A stretch of DNA of 64,000 bases, taken from positions 1 to 64,000 of the forward strand of contig NZ_JNXI01000038.1 in NCBI RefSeq assembly GCF_000717055.1. The letters are read 5' to 3'. The DNA is from Streptomyces iakyrus (GTDB taxonomy: Bacteria > Actinomycetota > Actinomycetes > Streptomycetales > Streptomycetaceae). How positions within the stretch are numbered: the first letter of the stretch is position 1; the number at the start of each line of letters is the position of its first letter. The notes under the pieces were generated by a model. It was given only the letters and a program-made list of their open reading frames with translations. It did no database searches and was not told the DNA's origin. A program made the position numbers and the translations under genes. This document shows, piece after piece, positions 53,749 to 61,831 of the stretch.

Positions 53749-55866
53749 ATGCGGTGGTTGGTGGGGTGGAGCAGCACCGCCGCGGGAGCCGTCGCTGCCG
53801 GTTCGGCGGGGGCCACCGGCAGCGAGGGTGAGACGCTGCATCCGGTGGGGTCCCAACTCCTGTGGGGCGACCCCGATCCGCTGTGGGCGGTCGGCGACTG
53901 GCGCCCCGACGAGGTGCGGGTCGTGAAGGCCGACGACCGGACCAGGATCGCCGTCCTCGGCATCTGCGGCGCCACCGACGAGCAACTGCGCGTCGCGCTG
54001 TTCGCCGCGCGCGGTGGCGCGCTCCGGCATCTGACCGCCTGGCCGGGCAGCTACACCGCGATCGTCCAGGTCGGCAGACGGATCACCGTCTGCGGCGACC
54101 TCGCGGGCGCGCGGCCCGTGTTCCACACGCCCTGGGCCGGCGGCACGGCGTACGCGACCGCCGCGCTGCCGCTGGCCGACCTCATCGAGGCCAACCTGGA
54201 CTTCGGGCATCTCGCCGCGCTGCTGGCCGCCCCGGACGTGCCCGCCGCGCTGCACGACTCCACGCCGTACGACGGCGTGAAGCGCATTCCGCCCGGGCAC
54301 GCCCTCATCCTGCGCGCCGGGGCGCGCGAGATCGCCGGGTACGAGCCGGTCGCCTCGCTGGCCGTGGCGGCGCCTCCAGCCGATCCCGACAGCGCGGTCG
54401 ACGCGGTGCGCGACGCGCTCGTGGAGGCCGTACGGGCGCGGCTGTCCGCGCCGCGGCACGTCCCCGGGGCGGACATAGACCCGGGTCCGGTGCCCGGCAT
54501 GGGCCCCGCGGAGCGGCGGGCCGCGCGGGGGATGCCGGTGCCGGGCATCGGCGCTGACCTGTCCGGCGGGCCGGCCTCCGGGGCCCTGGCACTGCTGGCC
54601 GCGGGCCTGCCCGGGATGCCGGGCACGGTGCTGGGACACGGCACGGGCGCGGGCGAGCGGCTGCTCGCCGTCACGTTCAACGACCTCGCCGTCGGCGGGC
54701 GGGAGGCCGAGCTGGAGCGGGCGGGCGCGCTGGCGGCGAACCCGCGGCTGCACCACGTCGTCGTGGCGGGCGGCGAGGAGACCCTTCCGTACGCCGACCT
54801 GGACGGGCCGCTGACCGACGAGCCCGGGCCGTGCCTGGTGTCCGCGGCGCGTCACCGGGCCCGGCTGGCGGCGGGCAGCGCGGACCACTTCACGGGCTAC
54901 GGTGCGCGCCAGGTCCTGGACGCCCATCCCGCGCGCCTCGCCGACCTGCTGATGGACCGCCGGCGACGTCATCTGGTACGGCCGGTCGCCGCCCTGACCA
55001 AGGCCGACGGATCGGTGCTGGTGCCGGCGCGGGTGTACGCGGCGGCGCGGCGGTTGTCCCGGACGCCGTACCGGTCGGGCGTCGAGTCCCTCGCCGAGCG
55101 TCTGCTCGACCCCCGCTCCGACGACGGCCTCGACGCGCCCGGCGGCGCGCTGGATGCCTCGCTCGCCGCGCTGACCTGGGGCAGACCCGGGCCGGCGGCG
55201 CGCTGGCTGACTGGTGAGGCACTCGCTGAAGTATCGGTTCGCCTTCAGGCGTCGACGCACCGGTCGGAGCTGGTGGGGCCGGGGCAGCGGCCGGGAGACT
55301 TCCGGGCGCGTGCGGCGCTGGCGCGTCATGCGGCGGATCTGCGGGTGCTGGAGCAGGCCGCGGAGGTCCGCTTCCAGCGGCTGCACGCGCCGTTCCTGGA
55401 CAACCAGGTCGTCCGCGCGGCCCGGGCGCTGCCCGAGGCGCTGCGGGTGCGGCCGGGGGCGCGGGCGGCGATCCTTCGTACGGTGCTGGAAGGGGCCGGT
55501 GTCCGGGAGCTGCCGCCCGGCTGGGGCGCCCCGACCCAGGCGACGGAGGCGGCCGCGGAGCGTACGGGGCTGCGTGTGGCGGCGGACTCCCTGGTCTCCC
55601 TGTTCGACACTCCGCTGCTGGCGCAGGCGGGTCTGGTCGAGGCCCGGGTGGTCCGCAAGGCGTTGCGCGGCGCGGCGGCGGGTGAACCCCTGCCCCTGGA
55701 CGGCCTCGCGGACCTGGTCTCCCTGGAGCTGTGGCTGCGCCGCCTGCTGTCCCGCCGCGGCACGTGCTGGACGGGGACACCGGCGAGGCAGCGGGCGGTA
55801 CCGGCGGGGATCGCACCGCAGCGAGGGGCGTTGGGGGCGGGGGCCGGTGGGGGGCGGCGGGTGTAG
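53749..55866 (+). CDS. Asparagine-synthase-like protein with degenerate active sites
   Basis: 705 residues from ATG 53749 (TGGAGG 5 nt upstream). The N-terminal ~1-200 looks like a class II glutaminase fold (GALRHLTAWPGSYTAIV, VCGDLAGARPVFHT) but begins MRW, without the catalytic Cys2. The synthetase half has LSGGPASGA (271-279), where the PP-loop SGGxDS has lost its Asp, and a normal C-terminal element HAPFLDNQVVRAARALP. It resembles the AsnB homologues that act as lasso-peptide cyclases, but no precursor or protease gene is adjacent. Probably not a normal asparagine synthase. Confidence 0.75.
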   Translation: MRWLVGWSSTAAGAVAAGSAGATGSEGETLHPVGSQLLWGDPDPLWAVGDWRPDEVRVVKADDRTRIAVLGICGATDEQLRVALFAARGGALRHLTAWPGSYTAIVQVGRRITVCGDLAGARPVFHTPWAGGTAYATAALPLADLIEANLDFGHLAALLAAPDVPAALHDSTPYDGVKRIPPGHALILRAGAREIAGYEPVASLAVAAPPADPDSAVDAVRDALVEAVRARLSAPRHVPGADIDPGPVPGMGPAERRAARGMPVPGIGADLSGGPASGALALLAAGLPGMPGTVLGHGTGAGERLLAVTFNDLAVGGREAELERAGALAANPRLHHVVVAGGEETLPYADLDGPLTDEPGPCLVSAARHRARLAAGSADHFTGYGARQVLDAHPARLADLLMDRRRRHLVRPVAALTKADGSVLVPARVYAAARRLSRTPYRSGVESLAERLLDPRSDDGLDAPGGALDASLAALTWGRPGPAARWLTGEALAEVSVRLQASTHRSELVGPGQRPGDFRARAALARHAADLRVLEQAAEVRFQRLHAPFLDNQVVRAARALPEALRVRPGARAAILRTVLEGAGVRELPPGWGAPTQATEAAAERTGLRVAADSLVSLFDTPLLAQAGLVEARVVRKALRGAAAGEPLPLDGLADLVSLELWLRRLLSRRGTCWTGTPARQRAVPAGIAPQRGALGAGAGGGRRV

Positions 55867-55908
55867 TCGCCCGTGCGGGGGCGCGTGCGCTTCGCCTTCG
55901 CGTCGGGG

Positions 55909-55999
55909 GTGGGTCGGGGCCGCGCCGGGGGGTGTCCGTCCTCGGAACGGCGCGATGGACCTACTTGCCGACTGACTGGCGTCGACGCGTCAATCGCTA
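55909..55999. repeat. Dispersed repeat, copy B, right end missing
   Basis: The first 50 nt are identical to 49956-50005, and the next 41 nt are 30/41 identical without gaps. The right-hand inverted-repeat arm of copy A is absent; instead the sequence passes directly into the 55997 pseudogene. Confidence 0.7.
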
Positions 56000-56931
56000 G
56001 TCGCCAACTGCCGTACGTACGGCGGCGACTGGGAGGCCTCCGTCGCCCTGATGTTCCGTGCGCACACGGTCGTCGACGGCCCCGGCGGCCTGGAGGGCGT
56101 CGACGACGACCTGGCGGAGCTGCGGGCCCTCAGCCGCCGCGTGGGTGACCGCTGGCTGCGTGCACAGGTGTGCAGCGCGGCCGGTGAGGCCGACAATGGC
56201 GCGCAGCCGCTTCGAGGACGCCGAGGGCGAGTACGAGGAGGCCCTGCGGCTCGCCTACGAGGTGGGCGCCTACGCCGAGTCGCCGTTCCTCATCGCCCGG
56301 CTCGCCGAGATCGCCTACCGCCGGGGAGACCGGGGGGCCGCGGCGGCGTTGCTGGACGAGGCCACGGCCGCCGCCGAACGGTACGGCGTGCGGGACTCCA
56401 AGGCGTACATCCCGCTGATGCGCGCCCAGATGGCGTTCGAGGAGGGCCACACCGACCGGGCGCGCGCGTGGTGCGAGGAGGCCCGGGCGGACACCGGCAC
56501 CGGCACTCCGCCGCCCCAGTTCATGGTGATGCTGCTCCTGCTCGACGCCGCGATCACGGCTCGGGAGTCCGGCGCGCGATCCGCTCCGCCCATGGCGACC
56601 GGACGGAGCCCTGCGCGAAGCCGTGGCCAAGCGGTGCTCGGACGTGATCCGGGCCACGGTGGTGGACGGCGTCGCGGGGCTGCTGGCCGACCTCGGCGAC
56701 TTCCCGCGGGCGGCCCGGCTGCTCGGCACCGCCGACCACTGGCGGTCCGGCCGCCCACGCTCCCTGCCGGAGCGCGCCCCGGTGGAGCGGGCCGAGGCCG
56801 CCGTACGCGCCGCCCTGGGGGGTGCCCGGTGCGAGGCGGAGCGTGCTCGGGGGACGACGCTCACCGCGGACGACGTCCTGCGCGAGCTGGCCGAGGCGCA
56901 CAGCGCGTACGCCGATGGCGGGGTGGTGTGA
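55997..56931 (+). pseudogene. C-terminal fragment of a TPR-containing AfsR/LuxR-type regulator, two frameshifts
   Basis: The coding signal starts without a start codon (LVANCRTYGGDWEASVALMFRA), runs to about 56194, shifts frame into MARSRFEDAEGEYEEALRLAYEVGA, shifts again near 56590 and ends with LLADLGDFPRAARLLGTADHWRSGRPR. The three pieces join into one continuous TPR-rich tail typical of large AfsR/SARP or LuxR ATPase regulators. The DNA-binding and NB-ARC parts are gone. The 5' break coincides with the end of dispersed repeat copy B. Confidence 0.75.
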
Positions 56932-56948
56932 GCCGCCGTCCCGTGGGG

Positions 56949-58940
56949 CTAGCCGCAGGTGAACCTGGACTCCGCCCAGTCCACCGGCAGCAGGTCGTCC
57001 AGGGCGCTGCGAGGTTCCACCACCAGCCGGACGGTGCTGCGGCCGGCGAGGTTCACATGGACGGGCACGGCCGGGTCACCGCCCTCGACCAGCGGCGACC
57101 GCCACAGCCGGACCCCGTCGGCGTAGACGGAGAAGTACACCTTGCCGAGCCGCAGCGTCATGTCGTCCACCCCCACGAGCGCGTCGTACGACGAGCAGGG
57201 GCGGTTGAGGTCGATGGTGACGGACGAGCGGCCGTGCACGGTGACGCCGTGCGCATACCGCTGGGCGCCGACCGACAGGCCGGACCGCTTCCAGACCCAG
57301 CTGCTCGAACCGATCCGCATCTCGGGCTTCGTGCCGTCGCCGTTGATGTCGTACGACAGTTCGCTCCACTGGTAGACGGCCGGAGCGGGCCGGGGCGGTG
57401 GGGGAGTGGGCGTCGGTGTGGGGGCCGGAGGCGGTGTCGGCCTCGGGGACTCGGGCGGTGGAGCGGGGGTCCGGGTCGGCGTGGGGTCCGGGTCCGGATC
57501 TGGATCTGGACTCGGGCTGGTCCTGGAACTCGGTTCCGGCGCGGGCGTCTGGGCGCGCGCCTGCGCGATGTCCGGCGGTCGCGGTCCCGGACCGGGCCGT
57601 GAGGAGGACGGCGTGGGCGTGGGCGTGGGCTCACCCGGGCGCACCACCGACGACGGCGGAGGGAGTCGGGGGGTGCCCTCGGCCTCCTGCTTCGGCTTCT
57701 CGTTGCCGGCCAGTGCCATCACCACCGCCGCCGCGACACCGACGGCGACCACACCGGCGGCGATACCGGCCTTCACCGGTGCGCCGACCCCCTCGGAGAC
57801 AGCCGCACCACCTCCGCCTGCCGACCCGCCGCCGGCCGCGGCCGCCCCGCCTCCCGCAGCCGCCCCGCCGGCGGAGCCACCGGCTGCCGCTGCCCCCGCC
57901 GCACCGGCCGCTCCCGCGCCCCCGGCGATGAGCCCGGCCGCCTTCGCGTACCCGGCGGCCCCGAACCAGCCGATGACCGCGACGGGCACGACGGCCGGGA
58001 TGCCGCCGGCCACTTCCTCGATCTGCAAGGCCGCCAGCCGGCACTTCGCGCATTCGTCCAGGTGCTTGCGCAGCCCCCGCTCGGCCCGGGTGCGCAGCCG
58101 GCCTCGGGCGTAGGTGCCGAGCTGGTCGGCGTAGCGCGCGCATTCCTCGTCGCCGGTGAGCGTGGCGCTGACGTGTGCCTGGAGGTAGGCCTGCTTGAGG
58201 CCCTCGCGGGCCCGGCTGGCGAGCACGCGGGTGCCGTTGGCGTCCAGCCCGAACAGCGTGGCGACCTCGCTGGGCGACTCGTCCTCGATCTCGGTGTGCC
58301 ACAGCACGGCCTGCCAGCGCTCCGGCAGCGACCGGAAGGCCCGCATGGCCATGGACTGCTCGGCGTGGTGCATCGCCCGCACGTCCGCGCCCAGTTCGAG
58401 CGTGTCGTCGTCGGACACGTCGGGCCCGCGCGCGGACTGGGCGGCGAACACCGCGAAGTCGTCGACGAGCTGCTCGCGCCGCGCCGACCTCGTCCAGGAG
58501 GCGGCCACGCGGCGCACGGAGGTGAGCAGGTAAGCGCGCACGGCGTGCGCCGGGCCCGCGCCGCCGCGCACCGCCTGGAGCATGCGGGCGAAGACCTCGG
58601 CGGTCAGGTCGTCCGCGGTGTGGGCGTCACGGCAGCAGGTCCGGGCGTACCGGCGCACGGCTTGCGCATGGCGCCGGTACAGCTCCTCGTACGCCGTGTC
58701 GTCGCCCGAGCGCATCCGGTCGATGAGGTCGGCGTCGGACGGCGGCAGTTCACGCGGCGGCGGCAGGACGCCGTCCTCGCGCCGGTCGCGCTGGGCCGGG
58801 ACCGAACCGTCCACGGGGTGCACGCCGGGCGGCACGCTCGCGCGGCCGCCCTGGCTCGGCACCTGCGGCGGGACCCCGTCGCCGGCCGAGGCGTCGCCGC
58901 TCCCACCGCCGCTCGACTCGTCCCGACCGTCAACGCTCAT
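56949..58940 (-). CDS. ECF sigma factor fused to anti-sigma zinc motif, membrane helix and NPCBM-like carbohydrate-binding domain
   Basis: 663 residues from ATG 58940. A disordered N-terminus (1-68) is followed by sigma2 (~71-140, YEELYRRHAQAVRRYARTCC, AEVFARMLQAV), sigma4 (~190-255, AFRSLPERWQAVLWH, SPSEVATLFGLDANGTRVLASRA), a ZAS-type HLDECAKC motif (293-300) and a Gly/Ala-rich stretch. One membrane helix (~391-411) comes next, then a Pro/Thr-rich wall-spanning linker. An NPCBM-like domain (~525-663) ends in WAESRFTCG. One protein could thus sense outside sugar and hold its own sigma domain at the membrane. ECF groups of this layout exist in actinobacteria. Confidence 0.87.
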   Translation of the reverse strand: MSVDGRDESSGGGSGDASAGDGVPPQVPSQGGRASVPPGVHPVDGSVPAQRDRREDGVLPPPRELPPSDADLIDRMRSGDDTAYEELYRRHAQAVRRYARTCCRDAHTADDLTAEVFARMLQAVRGGAGPAHAVRAYLLTSVRRVAASWTRSARREQLVDDFAVFAAQSARGPDVSDDDTLELGADVRAMHHAEQSMAMRAFRSLPERWQAVLWHTEIEDESPSEVATLFGLDANGTRVLASRAREGLKQAYLQAHVSATLTGDEECARYADQLGTYARGRLRTRAERGLRKHLDECAKCRLAALQIEEVAGGIPAVVPVAVIGWFGAAGYAKAAGLIAGGAGAAGAAGAAAAGGSAGGAAAGGGAAAAGGGSAGGGGAAVSEGVGAPVKAGIAAGVVAVGVAAAVVMALAGNEKPKQEAEGTPRLPPPSSVVRPGEPTPTPTPSSSRPGPGPRPPDIAQARAQTPAPEPSSRTSPSPDPDPDPDPTPTRTPAPPPESPRPTPPPAPTPTPTPPPPRPAPAVYQWSELSYDINGDGTKPEMRIGSSSWVWKRSGLSVGAQRYAHGVTVHGRSSVTIDLNRPCSSYDALVGVDDMTLRLGKVYFSVYADGVRLWRSPLVEGGDPAVPVHVNLAGRSTVRLVVEPRSALDDLLPVDWAESRFTCG

Positions 58941-59137
58941 CGCGGAAAGCCCCCGCCAGCCGCCCAACCCGTCCAGACCACCGGGTCAGCGTGCCATATC
59001 GGCATTTGGTCAGACCCCTGGAGTTCGGACCATCACTCATCCGTGGGCACTTGCCGCACGGAAGTACTAGCCGTCACTCGTTCGGGGAAGGCTTCCCTCT
59101 TCCTCAGGCCCCGGCCCCCGGGACCCCCAGGGGCGGC

Positions 59138-59902
59138 TCACGCCGGTCGCGAGCGCAGCCCCTCCAGCAGGATGTCCAGCAGCCGGGCCGACGCGGCCGC
59201 CTGCTGTGCGGCGTCCGGCAGTGAGGGCGCGGCCGTGGCGATCACCAGCAGCACGTCCGACACCGACACGTCCGCCCGCAGCTCACCGGCCGCACGCGCC
59301 CGGTCCACGAGCTGGCCCACGACCTCCAGCAGCGCCGACGTCCCGGCGTCGTCCTCGCCCGCGACCGCCGGCACCGCGGCGACCGCGACCGGCTGGTCCG
59401 GCACCAGCCGCAGCTCCGTCCCGCCCGGCTGGGTCCGCTGCTGCGGCACCCGCGGGCCCGAGGAGCCGTCCTCGACCGAGACCCGCAGCACCTGCGGCGG
59501 CAGCAGCCGCCCGGCGCCGGAGGCCACCGACGTCCGCAGGAAGCGCGACAGCGCCGACCACGGCTCGTCCTCCTGCCCGAGCGCCGCACGCGCCTGGTCG
59601 GTCAGCCGGGAGGTCTCCTCCTCGGCTATCCGCCGCACCAGGACGTCCTTGCTCGGGAACCGGCGGTACACCGTGCCGACACCGACCCGCGCGCGCCGCG
59701 CCACGTCCTCCATCGGCGCGCCGTACCCCAGCTCGCCGAAGACCTCGCGCGCCGCCCGCAGCACGTGCTCCAGATTGCGCTGTGCGTCCACGCGCAGCGG
59801 CGTCGTCCGCGACACGTCGCGTCCGTTGCCCGCCGCGCTCATCGTCATGCCACCCGCCGCGACCGCGGACGCCGGCGACCAATGAGAGTCCTGAACATGC
59901 AT
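59138..59902 (-). CDS. TetR-family transcriptional regulator
   Basis: 254 residues from ATG 59902 (GGGGGA 6 nt upstream; ATG 59908 is the alternative). HTH: RNLEHVLRAAREVFGELGYGAPMEDVARRARVGVGTVYRRFPSKDVLVRRI. The ligand-binding region has an Ala-rich helical C-terminus. It is divergent from the type II NADH dehydrogenase gene with ~375 nt between starts, a plausible target. Ligand unknown. Confidence 0.88.
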   Translation of the reverse strand: MHVQDSHWSPASAVAAGGMTMSAAGNGRDVSRTTPLRVDAQRNLEHVLRAAREVFGELGYGAPMEDVARRARVGVGTVYRRFPSKDVLVRRIAEEETSRLTDQARAALGQEDEPWSALSRFLRTSVASGAGRLLPPQVLRVSVEDGSSGPRVPQQRTQPGGTELRLVPDQPVAVAAVPAVAGEDDAGTSALLEVVGQLVDRARAAGELRADVSVSDVLLVIATAAPSLPDAAQQAAASARLLDILLEGLRSRPA

Positions 59903-60277
59903 AAGCATTCCCCCGGTAATGACGTCTCCCCCCGGAGACACTCCCCGCCATTCGATGCCGGGGCCAGGGAACGGCTCAGGTCCGCGGGCCCGCCCGTCGC
60001 GGACCCGGTGAGCACATCCCCCTACACCCCGTCGACACACGAACATAGTTGAGAGGGAGTCAATTCAGAAGGGGCACGTTCCGCACGGAGCGCCCACCGA
60101 TCGGAGTACGGGTCGTATACGTCCTGAATGTGCCCCCGTGCGCCCCTCGCACCACCCATCCTGACCTGCGCATATGTGCGGCAGGCCTCGATTCCGGCCA
60201 ACTCCGCGCGCTCTCCCGCTCCGGTCACACAATTCGTCGAGGCTGTGGACAAACTCAAGCGTCGGGTGCGTCATGGG

Positions 60278-61657
60278 ATGGTGAAGGAACGTGCGCGCAT
60301 TCTCGTTGTCGGTGGTGGCTACGTCGGGATGTACACGGCCCTGCGCCTGCAGCGCAGACTGAAACGGGAACTGGACCGGGGCGACGTGGAGATCACGGTC
60401 GTCACCCCCGACCCGTACATGACCTACCAGCCGTTCCTCCCCGAGGCCGCGGCGGGCGCCATCTCCCCCCGCCACGTCGTCGTGCCGCTGCGCCGCGTCC
60501 TCGACCGGTGCCGGGTCCTGATCGGCGAGGCCACCGCCGTCGACCACGCCGAACGCACCGCCACCATCACCACCCTCGCCACCGAGGAGGAGGGCACCGG
60601 CGGACAGCGGCTGCCCTACGACGAACTCGTCCTCGCCCCCGGCTCCGTCTCGCGCACCCTGCCGATCCCCGGCCTCGCCGACCACGGCATCGGCTTCAAG
60701 ACCGTCGAGGAGGCCATCGGCCTGCGCAACCACGTCATCGAGCAGATGGACATCGCCTCCTCCACCCGCGACCCCGCGATCCGCGACGCGGCCCTCACCT
60801 TCGTCTTCGTCGGCGGCGGCTTCGCGGGCGTGGAGGCACTCGCCGAACTGGAGGACATGGCCCGCTACGCCGCGCGCTACTACCACAACGTCCAGCCCGA
60901 CGACATGAAGTGGATCCTCGTCGAGGCATCGGACCGCATCCTGCCCGAGGTCGGCGAGGAGATGGGCCGCTACACCGTCACCGAACTGCGCCGCCGCAAC
61001 ATCGACGTCCGCCTGCGGACCCGCCTCGAATCCTGCGCCGACCGGGTCGCCGTCCTCAGCGACGGAGCCCGCTTCCCCACGCGTACGGTCGTCTGGACGG
61101 CCGGCGTGAAACCCCACCCGGTGCTCGCCGCCACCGACCTGCCGCGCAACGGCCGCGGACGCCTCACCTGCACGCCGGAACTGTCGGTCGAGGGCACCAC
61201 GCACGCGTGGGCCGCGGGAGACGCCGCCGCCGTCCCGGACGTCACGGCCGGAGAACCGGGCCGCGAATGCGCCCCCAACGCCCAGCACGCCGTCCGCCAG
61301 GCCAAGGTCCTGGCCGACAACATCGTGCACTCCCTGCGCGGCGAGCCTCTGGAGGCGTACGAACACGCCTACGCCGGCTCGGTCGCCTCCCTGGGCCTGC
61401 ACAAGGGCGTCGCCCACGTCTACGGACGCAAGCTCAAGGGCTACCCCGCCTGGTTCATGCACCGCGCCTACCACCTCAGCCGCGTGCCCACCTTCAACCG
61501 CAAGGCGCGCGTGCTGGCCGAATGGGCCCTGGCCGGCCTGTTCAAGCGGGAGATCGTCTCGCTGGGTTCACTCGAACACCCCCGGGCGGAGTTCGAACTC
61601 GCGGCCGGTGGAAAGCCTTCTCAGGACCCCCCGCACAACCCGAAGGGGTCGTCCTGA
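60278..61657 (+). CDS. ndh: Type II NADH dehydrogenase (NDH-2)
   Basis: 459 residues from ATG 60278. FAD-binding RILVVGGGYVGMYTALRLQ at the start, NADH-binding TFVFVGGGFAGVEALAELED near 175-195, a second FAD motif HAWAAGDAAAVP, and the NDH-2 element QHAVRQAKVLADNI. It passes electrons from NADH to menaquinone without pumping protons; peripheral membrane protein. A perfect DnaA-box sequence on the minus strand (TGTGGACAA, 60244-60252) lies just before the start. No obvious Shine-Dalgarno, so the start is moderately certain. Confidence 0.9.
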   Translation: MVKERARILVVGGGYVGMYTALRLQRRLKRELDRGDVEITVVTPDPYMTYQPFLPEAAAGAISPRHVVVPLRRVLDRCRVLIGEATAVDHAERTATITTLATEEEGTGGQRLPYDELVLAPGSVSRTLPIPGLADHGIGFKTVEEAIGLRNHVIEQMDIASSTRDPAIRDAALTFVFVGGGFAGVEALAELEDMARYAARYYHNVQPDDMKWILVEASDRILPEVGEEMGRYTVTELRRRNIDVRLRTRLESCADRVAVLSDGARFPTRTVVWTAGVKPHPVLAATDLPRNGRGRLTCTPELSVEGTTHAWAAGDAAAVPDVTAGEPGRECAPNAQHAVRQAKVLADNIVHSLRGEPLEAYEHAYAGSVASLGLHKGVAHVYGRKLKGYPAWFMHRAYHLSRVPTFNRKARVLAEWALAGLFKREIVSLGSLEHPRAEFELAAGGKPSQDPPHNPKGSS

Positions 61658-61831
61658 CCGGACCCAGGAACTCCACCGGCCGGCCCGGCGTCTGACGGAT
61701 GTCGGTCCGGTCCGCGCACTGCCAGACTGGTCCACCACCGCGGGCGTGCCACCCCACGTCCCGGTGCGGGCCCTGAGGGGCCCCGGCCGGTTCCGGTGCC
61801 GGCCGCCGACCACTACACGAGGCAAGGATTC

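Noticed and set aside
53749..55866. A lasso-peptide biosynthetic cluster
   Set aside because: Only the AsnB-like component is present; no precursor peptide, RRE or B-protein protease is seen nearby.
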